Notes: generated from the letters alone by a model not told the origin. A stretch of 64,000 nucleotides of DNA from Pseudomonas lalucatii (GCF_018398425.1 NZ_JADPMV010000001.1:744001-808000); one strand, 5' to 3'; counted from the first letter of the stretch, positions 36,378-46,236 are shown. A program made the numbers and translations.

Positions 36378-38537
36378 GTGACGACCATGGAGCGGACCGG
36401 ATCCGCGACTGATCCGCGCTTGAGCCACGACGATCCGTTGCTCGATGGCCTGCTGATTCTCTGCCAGCTGCACGGCTGCACGGCCAGCCGTGGCAGCCTG
36501 AGCGCCGGCTTGCCGATGCCCGAGCAACGCCTGAGCGCCGAACTGCTCCCCCGCGCCGCCGCCCGCGCCGGCCTGCAAGGACGCCTGTTGTACCGCGAGC
36601 TCGACGCCATCTCGGCCCTGAACCTGCCGGTCCTGCTGCTGCTCAAGGGCGGGCGCAGTGCCGTATTGCGCAAGTGGGACGCCAAGGGCCGTGCACTGAT
36701 CCTGCCCTGCGAGGCGGAAGGCGGCGAGCAGTGGATCAGCCGCGAACTGCTGGCCGGCGAATACAGCGGCCAGGCCCTGTTCGCCCGCCCCCGACATGAG
36801 CTCGAGGAGGCACGCAAGCCGCTGGTTCCCCGTATCGACGCCTGGTTCCGCGACACCCTGAAGCTGTCGCGCTGGCTCTACTCCGACGCCATGCTCGCCA
36901 GCCTGCTGATCAACGCACTGGGCCTGATGGTGCCGCTGTTCGTCATGCAGACCTATGACCGCGTGGTGCCCAACCAGGCCACTGCGACCCTGTGGGTGCT
37001 GGCCATCGGCCTGTTCATCGGCACCGGCTTCGAGCTGCTGCTGCGCGTGCTGCGCGCGCACCTGCTGGACAGCGCCGGCAAGAAGACCGACGTGGTGCTG
37101 TCGGCCACGCTGTTCGAACGCATCAACGGCATGGCGATGAAAGCCCGGCCGGCCACGGTCGGCGGCTTCGCCCAGAGCATCCACGACTTCCAGGGCCTGC
37201 GCGAGTTCCTCACCGCCGTGACCCTGACCAGCCTGATCGACCTGCCCTTCGCCGCGCTGATGATCGCGGTGATCTGGCTGATCGGCGGCTGGCTGGTGGC
37301 CATTCCCTTGCTGGCCTTCCCCCTCACCGCGCTGTTCGCCCTGATCATCCAGTCGCGCCTGCGCGACACGGTGCAGAAGAGCCTGGCCCTCGCCTCGCAA
37401 CGTCAGGCCCTGCTGATCGAGACCCTAGGCGGCCTGGAGACCCTCAAGGCCTTTGGTGCCGAGAGCGAGCGCCAGCATCAGTGGGAGAAGATCCACGGCG
37501 CGGTCACCCGCCTGGACAGCCATGCCCGCTTCCTGTCGGCGCTGGCGACCAACGGCACCCTGTTCCTGCAGCAAGTCGCCGGCATGGCCACCATAGTCGC
37601 CGGGGTCTACAGCATCATCGCCGGCGACCTCAGCGTCGGCGCGCTGGTCGCCTGCTACATGCTCGGCAGCCGCGTGCTGGCGCCGCTGGGGCAGATCGCC
37701 GGGCTGATCACCCGCTACCAACAGGCCCGCCTGACCATGACCAGCACCGACGCGCTGATGGCCCTGCCCCAGGAGCGCCAGACCAAGCAGCGGCCCCTGG
37801 AGCGCACGCAGCTCAAGGGCGAGCTGGATATCCGTCAGGTGACCTTCCGCTACCCCGACCAGAGCGCACCGGCGCTGGCCAATGTCAGCCTGCGCCTGGC
37901 CGCCGGCGAGCGCATCGGCATCATCGGCCGCAGCGGCTCGGGCAAGAGCACCCTGGCCCGCCTGCTGATGGCCTTCTATACCCCGGAGGAAGGCCAGATC
38001 CTGCTCGACAGTCTCGACCTGCGCCAACTGGATGTCGCCGACCTGCGCCACCAGATCGGCTATGTCGCCCACGACCTGCCGCTGCTGGCCGGCAGCCTGC
38101 GCGACAACCTGACCCTCGGCGCCCGTTACGTCAGCGACGCACGCATGCTCGAGGTAGCCGAGCTGACCGGCGTCAGCGACCTGGCCAGGCAGCATCCGCA
38201 GGGCTTCGACCGCCCCCTCGGCGAACGCGGCCAACTGCTCTCCGGCGGCCAGCGCCAAGCCGTACTGCTGGCCCGTGCCATCCTCCTGGACCCGCCCATC
38301 CTCCTGCTCGACGAACCGACCAGTGCGATGGACAACAGCAGCGAGGAGATCCTGCGCAACCGCCTGCATCCCTGGACCCAGGGCAAGACCCTGCTGCTGA
38401 TCACTCACCGCGCCTCGATGCTCAGCCTGGTCGATCGCCTGGTGGTACTGGACAACGGCCATATAGTCGCCGACGGCCCGAAAGAGGCGGTGATCGAGGC
38501 CCTGCGCAAGGGCCGCGTCGGCCCCGCCGCGGTCTAG
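36378..38537 (+). CDS. lapB: Type I secretion ATPase LapB with degenerate C39-like domain
   Basis: A 719-residue ABC exporter energising adhesin secretion. Residues about 17-140 form a C39-peptidase-like domain (DDPLLDGLLILCQLHG) that lacks the normal catalytic Cys/His arrangement, as in RTX exporters, where it binds substrate rather than cuts. Membrane helices span about 165-445 (LLINALGLMVPLFVMQTYDRVVPN is typical). The ATPase domain has Walker A IGRSGSGKSTLARL (near 515), signature LLSGGQRQAVLLARA, Walker B ILLLDEPTSAMD and switch His in LITHRASM. I place the start at the GTG at 36378, where GAGGAG has good spacing; ATG at 36387 is an alternative. The next gene starts 3 bp after its stop. 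Confidence 0.92.
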   Translation: MTTMERTGSATDPRLSHDDPLLDGLLILCQLHGCTASRGSLSAGLPMPEQRLSAELLPRAAARAGLQGRLLYRELDAISALNLPVLLLLKGGRSAVLRKWDAKGRALILPCEAEGGEQWISRELLAGEYSGQALFARPRHELEEARKPLVPRIDAWFRDTLKLSRWLYSDAMLASLLINALGLMVPLFVMQTYDRVVPNQATATLWVLAIGLFIGTGFELLLRVLRAHLLDSAGKKTDVVLSATLFERINGMAMKARPATVGGFAQSIHDFQGLREFLTAVTLTSLIDLPFAALMIAVIWLIGGWLVAIPLLAFPLTALFALIIQSRLRDTVQKSLALASQRQALLIETLGGLETLKAFGAESERQHQWEKIHGAVTRLDSHARFLSALATNGTLFLQQVAGMATIVAGVYSIIAGDLSVGALVACYMLGSRVLAPLGQIAGLITRYQQARLTMTSTDALMALPQERQTKQRPLERTQLKGELDIRQVTFRYPDQSAPALANVSLRLAAGERIGIIGRSGSGKSTLARLLMAFYTPEEGQILLDSLDLRQLDVADLRHQIGYVAHDLPLLAGSLRDNLTLGARYVSDARMLEVAELTGVSDLARQHPQGFDRPLGERGQLLSGGQRQAVLLARAILLDPPILLLDEPTSAMDNSSEEILRNRLHPWTQGKTLLLITHRASMLSLVDRLVVLDNGHIVADGPKEAVIEALRKGRVGPAAV

Positions 38538-38540
38538 GAC

Positions 38541-39905
38541 ATGCCCATGCACGCCGAGCAAACGACAAGCGACTACTTCTCCAGCCTGCGCCGCCAGCGG
38601 CAGGACACCGAGTTCATGCCGGAGGTCGAGGGCACCGTGCTCGAGGCGCCACCCTGGTTCACCCGGATTACCCTGTGGCTGGTCGCCGCCTGCCTGCTTG
38701 CCGCCCTGAGCTGGGCGCACTTCGCAGTGCTGGAGGAGGTCACCACCGGCGAGGGCAAGGCGATTCCCTCGAGCAAGATTCAGGTCATTCAGAATCTCGA
38801 AGGGGGCATCGTCAGCGAAATCTTCGTGCGCGAAGGCCAGGTGGTCGACAAGGGCGATGTGCTGCTGCGCCTGGACGACACCCGTTTCCTCTCCAACCGT
38901 GGCGAAACCGAAGCCGACCGCCTGGCGCTGATCGCCCGCATCGAAAGGCTCAGCGCGGAAGCCGAGGGCCGCCCCATCGCCCTGCCAGAGACCGTCACCG
39001 CCGTCGCACCGCAGCTGGCCGAGGACGAACTGGCGTTGTACCGCTCGCGGCAGGAGCGCCTGCAAAGCGAGCAGCGCACGCTCGGCAAGCAGCTGCGGCA
39101 GAAGGAACAGGAACTGGCGGAGTTCCGCTCGAAGGCTCAGCAATACAGCTCCAGCCTCGGCCTGTTGCAGCAGGAGCTGAACATGTCGCAGCCGCTGGTC
39201 GCCAGTGGCGCGATCTCCCAGGTGGAGATTCTCCGCCTGCGCCGCAGCGCGGTGGAGGCGCGCGGCTCCCTGAATGCCACCAACCTGGCCATTCCGCGGG
39301 CGGAGGCGGCGATCGGCGAGATCAACAGCAAGATCGAGGAATCCGAGCTGGCCTTTCGTTCCGACGCCTTCCGCGAACTCAACGAGGCGCGTACCGAGCT
39401 GAAGAAGATCACCGCCACCAGTTCCGCCATCGAGGACCGGGTCAGCCGCACCACGGTGGTCTCCCCGGTCAAGGGCATCATCAAGCAGCTGAAGATCAAC
39501 ACCATCGGCGGCGTGGTCCAGCCGGGCAGCGACATCCTGGAGATAGTGCCTCTGGAAGACAGCCTGCTGATCGAGGCCAAGGTCAGGCCCCAGGATGTGG
39601 CATTCCTGCACCCCGGGCAGAAGGCCATGGTCAAGTTCAGCGCCTACGACTTCACCATCTACGGCGGCCTGAAGGCCAGCCTGGAACTGATCAGCGCGGA
39701 CACCATCACCGACGAGGAAGGCAACAGCTTCTACCTGATCCAGGTGCGTACCGACAGGAGCCACCTGGGCAGCGACGAACAACCGCTGCTGATCATTCCC
39801 GGCATGATCGCCACGGTGGACATCATCACCGGCGAGAAGAGCGTGCTGGACTACCTGCTCAAGCCCGTGCTCAAGGCCCGCGCCGAAGCGTTGCGCGAGC
39901 GCTGA
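38541..39905 (+). CDS. lapC: HlyD-type membrane fusion protein LapC
   Basis: A 454-residue periplasmic adaptor linking the LapB exporter to the LapE channel. It has a short cytoplasmic N-terminus (DYFSSLRRQRQDTEFMPEVEG), one membrane helix at about residues 42-64 (ITLWLVAACLLAALSWAHF) and the barrel/lipoyl half IQVIQNLEGGIVSEIFVREG. A long alpha-hairpin coiled coil follows at about 130-300 (LRQKEQELAEFRSKAQQY). The returning half has RTTVVSPVKGIIKQLKI and the family end VDIITGEKSVLDYLLKPVLKA. Third gene of lapEBC; a hairpin follows about 60 bp after the stop. Confidence 0.93.
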   Translation: MPMHAEQTTSDYFSSLRRQRQDTEFMPEVEGTVLEAPPWFTRITLWLVAACLLAALSWAHFAVLEEVTTGEGKAIPSSKIQVIQNLEGGIVSEIFVREGQVVDKGDVLLRLDDTRFLSNRGETEADRLALIARIERLSAEAEGRPIALPETVTAVAPQLAEDELALYRSRQERLQSEQRTLGKQLRQKEQELAEFRSKAQQYSSSLGLLQQELNMSQPLVASGAISQVEILRLRRSAVEARGSLNATNLAIPRAEAAIGEINSKIEESELAFRSDAFRELNEARTELKKITATSSAIEDRVSRTTVVSPVKGIIKQLKINTIGGVVQPGSDILEIVPLEDSLLIEAKVRPQDVAFLHPGQKAMVKFSAYDFTIYGGLKASLELISADTITDEEGNSFYLIQVRTDRSHLGSDEQPLLIIPGMIATVDIITGEKSVLDYLLKPVLKARAEALRER

Positions 39906-39963
39906 ACCGCGGGCATTGTCGATCGCGCTTGCCCCCTACCTAACCCCTGAGCACAGCCGAGGC

Positions 39964-39982
39964 ATGGGCCCGCACGGCCCAT
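39964..39982. terminator. Hairpin between convergent lapC and doxX
   Basis: ATGGGCC and GGCCCAT form a perfect 7-bp stem around CGCAC, 58 bp after the lapC stop and before the doxX stop on the other strand. No T run follows, so termination strength is uncertain. Confidence 0.4.
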
Positions 39983-40036
39983 TCCGCCGGTCACGCCCGG
40001 CCTGGGCAGGCGAGCGTGAAACGCCGTCGGCCGCCC

Positions 40037-40414
40037 TCACCTGCCGCGCATGGCATCGATGCTGAAGGCACCCGCCCCGTGCACGTAGAGCAGAAGCAGG
40101 CCACCGGCCATGGAGAAGTTCTTCATGAACAGGATCATCTGCATCTGCTCGGCGAAGTTCGTGTGAAAGATCAGCGCCGCCGCCACCGAGAACGCCGCCA
40201 GCGCCAGGGCCGCCCAACGGGTGAGGAAGCCGAAGATCAACGCCAGGCCACCGCCGACTTCCAGCAGTATCACCAGCGGCAGCAGCACGCCCGGCACGCC
40301 CATGCTCTCCATGTAGCCCTGGGTACCGGCGAAGCCGCCGATCTTGTTGATGCCGGCCAAGACAAAGATATGTGCGAGCAGCAGCCGAGCGAGCAAGACG
40401 ATTGCATTGTTCAT
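40037..40414 (-). CDS. DoxX family inner membrane protein
   Basis: A 125-residue four-helix membrane protein of the DoxX family. The signature start is ARLLLAHIFVLAGINKIGGF, then the extracytoplasmic YMESMGVPGVLLPLVILLEVGG with the conserved Glu, GFLTRWAALALAAFSVAAALIFH and the closing MKNFSMAGGLLLLY. Members are linked to quinone or thiol redox systems, but no specific function can be assigned. The start at 40414 has AGAGGTGGG just upstream. It stands alone between lapC (convergent) and dgt (divergent). Confidence 0.88.
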   Translation of the reverse strand: MNNAIVLLARLLLAHIFVLAGINKIGGFAGTQGYMESMGVPGVLLPLVILLEVGGGLALIFGFLTRWAALALAAFSVAAALIFHTNFAEQMQMILFMKNFSMAGGLLLLYVHGAGAFSIDAMRGR

Positions 40415-40720
40415 ATACCCACCTCTAAGAGCGGAAACCGCGTCATCCAGCACCTGTAACGGCACGCCCCGACTCAGCGGAGCCGTGTCCACCAGGGGCA
40501 CGGAAGCACTCGAAGCCCGGGCCGATACGGCGGCAAAGCTGGCCGAATGCTTCCATGGGCACCCAGAATTGACCCTAGCAGCGCCACTCCCCGCTCGCCA
40601 GGCACGACCCGCTTATAGCGAACCGCGACGGATGCCACGGCGCACCCGCACGCCAGGCTTGCGGCCGCCCTCGCGAACCCGGAAGCTAGGCCATCGGCCA
40701 CTGACTGGCGAGGACCGGCC
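40415..40720. other. Divergent intergenic region doxX / dgt
   Basis: 306 bases with the promoters of two divergent genes. I see no RNA gene, clear hairpin or coding frame. The dgt ribosome site is GGCGAGGA near its end. Confidence 0.4.
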
Positions 40721-42052
40721 TTGGACTGGCAAACCCTGCTCACCCGCGAGCGACTCGGCAAACCGGCGCACAGCGTCGACGAACTGGGCCGCAGCCCCTT
40801 TCACAAAGACCACGACCGCATCATCTTCTCCGGCGCCTTTCGCCGCCTGGGGCGCAAGACCCAGGTGCACCCGGTGTCGAGCAACGACCATATCCACACG
40901 CGCCTGACCCATTCGCTGGAGGTCAGCTGCGTCGGTCGCTCGCTGGGCATGCGCGTCGGCGAGATGATCCGCGAGGCACTGCCCGACTGGTGCGAGCCGA
41001 GCGACCTGGGCATGGTCGTGCAGTCGGCCTGCCTGGCCCACGACATCGGCAATCCGCCGTTCGGCCACTCCGGCGAGGACGCCATCCGCCACTGGTTCCA
41101 GCAGGCCGCCGGGCGCGGCTGGCTGGACGCGATGAGCGAGGCCGAGCGCGCCGACTTCCTCAACTTCGAGGGCAATGCCCAGGGCTTTCGCGTGCTCACC
41201 CAGCTGGAGTACCACCAGTTCGACGGCGGCACCCGGCTGACCTACGCGACCCTCGGCACCTACCTCAAGTACCCCTGGACGGCGCGCCACGCCGAGGCGC
41301 TCGGCTACAAGAAGCACAAGTTCGGCTGCTACCAGAGCGAGCTGCCGCTGCTCGAGCAGATCGCCCACAAGCTCGGCCTGCCGCAACTCGAGGAGCAGCG
41401 TTGGGGGCGCCACCCGCTGGTGTACCTGATGGAGGCGGCCGACGACATCTGCTACGGCCTGATCGACCTGGAGGACGGTCTGGAAATGGAGCTGCTCGAC
41501 TACAGCGAGGTCGAGGCCCTGCTCCTCGACCTGGTCGGTGACGACCTGCCGCAGACCTATCGCCAGCTCGGCCCCCAGGACTCCCGACGGCGCAAGCTGG
41601 CGATCCTGCGCGGCAAGGCCATCGAGCACCTGACCAACGCCGCCGCCCAGGCCTTCGTCGCCCAGCAGCCGGCCTTGCTCGCCGGTACCCTGCAGGGCGA
41701 CCTGGTCGAGCACATGCACGGCCCGGCCAAGCGCTGCGTGCAGAGCGCCAAGGCCATGGCACGGCAGAAGATCTTCCAGGACAAGCGCAAGACCCTGCAC
41801 GAGATCGGCGCCTACACCACCCTGGAGATCCTCCTCAACGCCTTCTGCGGCGCGGCGCTGGAACAGCAGGGTGGCCGCTCGCCCTCGTTCAAGCACCGGC
41901 GCATCCTCGACCTGCTCGGACACAACGCGCCGGACCCGGACTGGCCATTGCACAGGTCCTTCCTGCGCATGATCGACTTCATCGCCGGCATGACCGACAG
42001 CTACGCTACTGAAATGGCCCGCGAGATGACGGGACGCTCGAGCCCGGTGTAA
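40721..42052 (+). CDS. dgt: Deoxyguanosinetriphosphate triphosphohydrolase-like protein
   Basis: A 443-residue HD-domain dNTPase that splits dGTP (and often other dNTPs) into nucleoside and triphosphate, controlling nucleotide pools. Family marks are [19 protein letters not shown], the metal-binding His in [26 protein letters not shown] (the HD pair) and [13 protein letters not shown] with the later Asp. It resembles the dGTPase-like type 2 group. I use the TTG at 40721 because GCGAGGA lies at the right distance and homology starts there. The stop is only 3 bp before the FUSC gene, so the two are one transcript. Confidence 0.9.
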   Translation: MDWQTLLTRERLGKPAHSVDELGRSPFHKDHDRIIFSGAFRRLGRKTQVHPVSSNDHIHTRLTHSLEVSCVGRSLGMRVGEMIREALPDWCEPSDLGMVVQSACLAHDIGNPPFGHSGEDAIRHWFQQAAGRGWLDAMSEAERADFLNFEGNAQGFRVLTQLEYHQFDGGTRLTYATLGTYLKYPWTARHAEALGYKKHKFGCYQSELPLLEQIAHKLGLPQLEEQRWGRHPLVYLMEAADDICYGLIDLEDGLEMELLDYSEVEALLLDLVGDDLPQTYRQLGPQDSRRRKLAILRGKAIEHLTNAAAQAFVAQQPALLAGTLQGDLVEHMHGPAKRCVQSAKAMARQKIFQDKRKTLHEIGAYTTLEILLNAFCGAALEQQGGRSPSFKHRRILDLLGHNAPDPDWPLHRSFLRMIDFIAGMTDSYATEMAREMTGRSSPV

Positions 42053-42055
42053 TAG

Positions 42056-43120
42056 ATGAAACAGCTCTGGCGAAACAGCTCCAGTTGGCACGCCGGCCCG
42101 CCGGCCTGGGGTCCGGCGATGGTGGCCGGGCTCGGTTGCGCGCTGCCCCTGCTGCTGGGTCTGTTCAGTGGCCATACCGGCTTCCTCTGGGCCTCGGTGG
42201 GAGCGTTCCAGGCCGCCCAGGCCAGTCCCTTGCATCGCTTCGGCATGCTCAGGATGCTGCTGCTCACCGGCCTCGGCGCCTGCAGCGCCGCCCTCGGCTT
42301 CTGGTCCGCCGTCGACCCGCTGGTCAGCCTGGGCCTGTTCGGCGGCTTCGGCCTGCTGCTGGCCTGGCTGCAACGCTTCGGCAGCGAGGCCGGCAAGATG
42401 GGCCTGGGCCTGGTCGTCTGCCTGTGCCTGGGCCAGGGCCAGCATGGTATCGGCAACCTCAACAACCCCCATGCCATCGCCACCCTGTTCATCCTCGGCG
42501 GTCTCTGGGTCATGCTCCTGGCCTTCGGCCTGCGCGGCCTGCATGGCATGCGCATGTGGCCGTACATGCCGCGCTTCATCGGCATCCTCAAGGTGCTCAG
42601 GCGCCACGCCAGGCGCCTGCCGCGTCGGCAGTGGCGCCTGCACGCCCTGGGGTGCACCCTGGCCATGGCCTTGGCCGGGACCCTGGTCAGCCTCGCCGGG
42701 CTGCATCACGGCTACTGGCTGACCCTCACGGTGCTCACCACCCTGCAGCTGGAGTTCCAGGGCAGCCTGGTGCGCGCCCTGCAGTCGAGCCTGACCAGCA
42801 TGGCCGCGGCCGGTCTGTTGATTCTGCTCGGCCACAGCCTGCAGGACCCGACGCTGATGGTCCTCAGCCTGATTCCCTTGATCTTCCTCAGCCGTGCGCT
42901 GCAGGCCAGTCACTACGCCCTGTTCGTGATGCAGAGCGCCATCGGCTTCGTCCTGCTCGCCGAGAGCCTGTCCCGGGACTGGCAACTGGCCCAGCTGCGC
43001 CTGCTCAACGTGCTGTTCGGGGTAGTCCTGGCGCTGTTCGTCGCGCTGCTGATGTACGGCCTGCGCCAGTTGCTGGAGAAACGCGCGCAGCGCAGCGCCG
43101 CCGCCCATCGCACGCCCTGA
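42056..43120 (+). CDS. FUSC-type (aromatic acid exporter-like) membrane protein
   Basis: A 354-residue membrane protein with two sets of hydrophobic helices joined by a basic loop (VLRRHARRLPRRQWRLHALG). This is the half-and-half layout of FUSC/YccS/AaeB proteins. The first half has PAWGPAMVAGLGCALPLLLGL and FLWASVGAFQAAQASP; the second has LAMALAGTLVSLAGLHHGYW and LTVLTTLQLEFQGSLVRAL, typical of the FUSC second domain. It lacks the large cytoplasmic part of AaeB. The substrate is unknown. Translation is likely coupled to dgt, whose stop is 3 bp upstream. Confidence 0.8.
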   Translation: MKQLWRNSSSWHAGPPAWGPAMVAGLGCALPLLLGLFSGHTGFLWASVGAFQAAQASPLHRFGMLRMLLLTGLGACSAALGFWSAVDPLVSLGLFGGFGLLLAWLQRFGSEAGKMGLGLVVCLCLGQGQHGIGNLNNPHAIATLFILGGLWVMLLAFGLRGLHGMRMWPYMPRFIGILKVLRRHARRLPRRQWRLHALGCTLAMALAGTLVSLAGLHHGYWLTLTVLTTLQLEFQGSLVRALQSSLTSMAAAGLLILLGHSLQDPTLMVLSLIPLIFLSRALQASHYALFVMQSAIGFVLLAESLSRDWQLAQLRLLNVLFGVVLALFVALLMYGLRQLLEKRAQRSAAAHRTP

Positions 43121-43215
43121 GCCGGACGCACGCCGCGGCAGCCGGGCGGCCGACGTCCCCACGCCCCTCCACTATGCTTAAAGGCTCAACGGCGCAACCG
43201 ATGGAGTGACGCGCT

Positions 43216-46185
43216 ATGCCCAGCAGATTCTGGCCTCGCGACCGCCGGTTTCCCCTGCATGTGCACATCAGCCTGCTCTTCACCCTGCTGCTACTCCTGA
43301 CCGGCACGCTGCTCGGCCTGTTCAACCACCGGCAGACCACCGAGATCATCTTCGCCAGCAGCGCCAAGCTGTTCGAACAGATCCAGCAGAACGTCCAGCT
43401 CGACCTCGAGCACACCTACCAGCCGATCCGCCAGCTGCTCAGCCTGCTGGCCCTGAACGAAGCCAGCCAGGCCGGCAGCCTGCCCGGTCGCCTGGCGCTG
43501 CTCAAGCCCTTCGCCCAGGCCCTGCGCGACAATCCGAAGATGGCCTCGCTGTACCTGGGTTACGACGACGGCGACTTCTTCATGGTCCGCCCACTGCGCG
43601 ACGAGGCCATGAAGCTGCGCTTCTCGGCACCGGACCACGCCGCCTTCCAGGTCTGGTCGATCGACCGCAGCGCCGGCGGCGTCGAGGCCGCCTACCTGTT
43701 CTACGACGGCTCGCTGAACCTGCTCAGCCAGCGTGCGCGCCCGGAGGAGGACTTCGACCCGCGCACCCGCCCCTGGTACCGTCGCGCCCGGGTGGACGGC
43801 GGACAGATCACCACCGAGCCCTATGTGTTTTTCTCCACGGCCGAAGTCGGCACTACCCTGGCCCGGCGCAGCGGCCTGACCACCGTGCTGGCGGCGGACC
43901 TGACCCTGGCCGAGCTGTCCGCCACCCTGACCGACCAGCAGATCACCGCCAGCAGCCAGGTCGTGCTCTACGACCCCGCCGGCAACGCCGTGGCCTACCC
44001 CGACAGTGCCCGCCTGACGATGATGATGGATGGCGAAGCCATACTGACCCCGGCCCGCGAACTCAGCCCGCAGATCGCCGCCCTGCTCGAAAATGGCGCC
44101 AGCGACCTGCGTCAGGGCGTGCTCGAGCTGGACAAGCGCCGCTGGGTGGTATCGCGCAGCCGCCTGCTGGAGGGCGGGCCGCAGGGCCTGTTCCTGGCCC
44201 TGCTGGTGCCGGAGGACGAGCTCCTGGAGGACGCCTACCGCATGCGCTGGCAAGGCGCGCTGATCACCCTGACCACCCTGCTGCTGTGCCTGCCGCTGGG
44301 CTGGCTGACCTCGCGCATCGTCGCCAAGCCGCTCAAGGCCCTGGTCGCCGAGGCCGAGGCGATCCGCCGTTTCGACTTCAAGCACCCCGCCAGCGGCCAC
44401 TCGCCGGTGCTGGAGGTCGATCAGCTGGCGGTGTCCATGAAGCAGATGAAGGAAACCATCGCCAGTTTCCTGGAGATCGCCGCCAGCCTGTCCGCCGTGA
44501 CCCGCTTCGACACCCTGCTCGAACGGGTGCTGGAGGAGACCGTCGGCATCAGCCAGGCCCAGGGCGGCCTGATCTACCTGGTCGACGCCGACAAGGGCCG
44601 CCTCGAGCCCCGCGGGCTGTTCCTCGACGGCGAGCGGCACGACCTCGGCCGGCACGACATCCCCGGCTACGAGGTGGCGGGCGGGACATTGCCGCAGTGG
44701 CTGCGCGGCCCGGCCGGCGGCGGCCCCAGCACGGTGCTCTCGCTCGGCTTCGATCAGGCCGGCGACTACCGCAGCCTGCTGCGCACCCTCGACAGCCCGC
44801 GGGCGCACCTGGTCGCCACCGGCCTGCACAACCGCCAGGGCGACACCGTCGGCGTGCTGGTGCTGCTGCACTGCGACCGTGGCGAGGCCGACGACCTGGT
44901 CATGCTCCGGCGCGAACGGGTCGCCTTCGTCGAGGCGGTCTCCGGGGTCGCCGCGCTGTGCATCGAGAGCCAGCGTCTGCTGTTGCGGCAGAAGAAGCTG
45001 CTCGATGCCATCATCCAGCTGGTCGCCGGCGCCATCGACGCCAAGAGCCCCTACACCGGCGGCCACTGCCAGCGCGTGCCGGAGATCGCCCTGATGCTCG
45101 CCCGCGCCGCGGCGCACAGCGACGATCCCGCCTTTCGCGATTACCGGCCCAATGCCGAGGAATGGGAGGCCCTGCATATCGCCGCCTGGCTGCACGATTG
45201 CGGCAAGGTGACCACCCCCGAGTACGTGGTGGACAAGGCGACCAAACTGGAGACCCTGTACGACCGCATCCACGAGGTGCGCATGCGCTTCGAGGTACTC
45301 AAGCGCGACGCCTGGATCGCCTACTGGCAGGGCTGCGCCGAAGGCGGCGAGGCGACGCGCCTGGCCCGCCTGCGCGACCAGGCGCTGGCCAGCCTGGACG
45401 AGGACTTCGCCTTCGTCGCCGCCTGCAACCTGGGCGGCGAAAGCATGGCCGAGGCCGACCTGGAGCGGCTCAAGCGGATCGCCGCGCGCACCTGGATGCG
45501 CACCCTCGACGACCGCCTCGGCGTGTCCTGGGAGGAAGCCCGGCGCCAGCAGCGGCGCCCGGCGGCAGACCTGCCGGTGGCCGAACCGCTGCTGGCCGAC
45601 AAGCCCGAGCACCTGGTCGAACGTCCGGCCGACGAGCTGATCCCCGCGGACAACCCCTGGGGCTTTCGCCTGGAGGTGCCGCAGTACAAGTACAACCGTG
45701 GCGAACTGCACAACCTGGGCATAGGTCGCGGCACCCTGACCGACGAGGAGCGCTACATCATCAATCACCACATCGTGCAGACCATCCTCATGCTCGATCG
45801 CCTGCCCTTCCCCTCGCACCTGCACAACGTCAGCGAGATCGCCGGCGGCCACCACGAGAAGATGGATGGCAGCGGCTACCCGAAACGCCTGCGCCGCGAG
45901 CAGATGAGCCTGCCGGCGCGGATGATGGCGATCGCCGATATCTTCGAGGCGTTGACCGCGGTCGACCGCCCCTACAAGAAGGGCAAGCTGCTGTCGGAGT
46001 CGCTGGAGCTGATGGCCGAGATGTGCCGTTCGGCGCACATCGACCCGGAGCTGTTCGGCCTGTTCGTGCGGGCCGGGGTCTACCGCGAGTACGCCGAGCG
46101 CTTCATGCAGCAGCAGCAGATCGATGCGGTGGACGAGGCGGCGGTGCTGGCCAAGGCCGGCCTGGCGGGCCGAGCGGGGGGGTGA
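43216..46185 (+). CDS. Membrane HD-GYP protein with Cache, HAMP-like and GAF domains
   Basis: A 989-residue probable c-di-GMP phosphodiesterase. There is an N-terminal membrane helix at about 18-37, then a large periplasmic Cache-type sensor to about 345 (DNPKMASLYLGYDDGDFF, RPWYRRARVDGGQ). A second helix lies near 350 (LITLTTLLLCLPLGWLTS), with a HAMP-like linker to about 415, and a GAF domain follows (RFDTLLERVLEETVGISQAQGG). The catalytic HD motif is His660-Asp661 in WLHDCGK. The GYP motif is HHEKMDGSGYP at 879-889. The two are 219 residues apart, much more than in a simple HD-GYP domain; an insertion with KATKLETLYDRIHEVRMRF fills the space, a layout known in a subfamily. It is the only c-di-GMP enzyme candidate near lap. 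Confidence 0.88.
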   Translation: MPSRFWPRDRRFPLHVHISLLFTLLLLLTGTLLGLFNHRQTTEIIFASSAKLFEQIQQNVQLDLEHTYQPIRQLLSLLALNEASQAGSLPGRLALLKPFAQALRDNPKMASLYLGYDDGDFFMVRPLRDEAMKLRFSAPDHAAFQVWSIDRSAGGVEAAYLFYDGSLNLLSQRARPEEDFDPRTRPWYRRARVDGGQITTEPYVFFSTAEVGTTLARRSGLTTVLAADLTLAELSATLTDQQITASSQVVLYDPAGNAVAYPDSARLTMMMDGEAILTPARELSPQIAALLENGASDLRQGVLELDKRRWVVSRSRLLEGGPQGLFLALLVPEDELLEDAYRMRWQGALITLTTLLLCLPLGWLTSRIVAKPLKALVAEAEAIRRFDFKHPASGHSPVLEVDQLAVSMKQMKETIASFLEIAASLSAVTRFDTLLERVLEETVGISQAQGGLIYLVDADKGRLEPRGLFLDGERHDLGRHDIPGYEVAGGTLPQWLRGPAGGGPSTVLSLGFDQAGDYRSLLRTLDSPRAHLVATGLHNRQGDTVGVLVLLHCDRGEADDLVMLRRERVAFVEAVSGVAALCIESQRLLLRQKKLLDAIIQLVAGAIDAKSPYTGGHCQRVPEIALMLARAAAHSDDPAFRDYRPNAEEWEALHIAAWLHDCGKVTTPEYVVDKATKLETLYDRIHEVRMRFEVLKRDAWIAYWQGCAEGGEATRLARLRDQALASLDEDFAFVAACNLGGESMAEADLERLKRIAARTWMRTLDDRLGVSWEEARRQQRRPAADLPVAEPLLADKPEHLVERPADELIPADNPWGFRLEVPQYKYNRGELHNLGIGRGTLTDEERYIINHHIVQTILMLDRLPFPSHLHNVSEIAGGHHEKMDGSGYPKRLRREQMSLPARMMAIADIFEALTAVDRPYKKGKLLSESLELMAEMCRSAHIDPELFGLFVRAGVYREYAERFMQQQQIDAVDEAAVLAKAGLAGRAGG

Positions 46186-46202
46186 TGCAGGAGGGAGAGG
46201 CG

Positions 46203-46229
46203 GCCGGGCAAGCCGAAGGCATGCCCGGC
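46203..46229. terminator. Hairpin between convergent HD-GYP and yggL genes
   Basis: GCCGGGCA and TGCCCGGC form a perfect 8-bp stem around an 11-base loop, in the 51 bp between the two convergent stop codons. It could serve both transcripts; no T run. Confidence 0.5.
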
Positions 46230-46236
46230 GGGGACA

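Noticed and set aside
36378..36800. An active C39 bacteriocin-type protease in LapB
   Set aside because: The domain lacks the catalytic Cys/His arrangement, as in other RTX exporters; it is the substrate-binding form.
34944..39782. Long minus-strand frames opposite lapE, lapB and lapC
   Set aside because: Antisense shadows of high-GC genes with all expected motifs on the plus strand.
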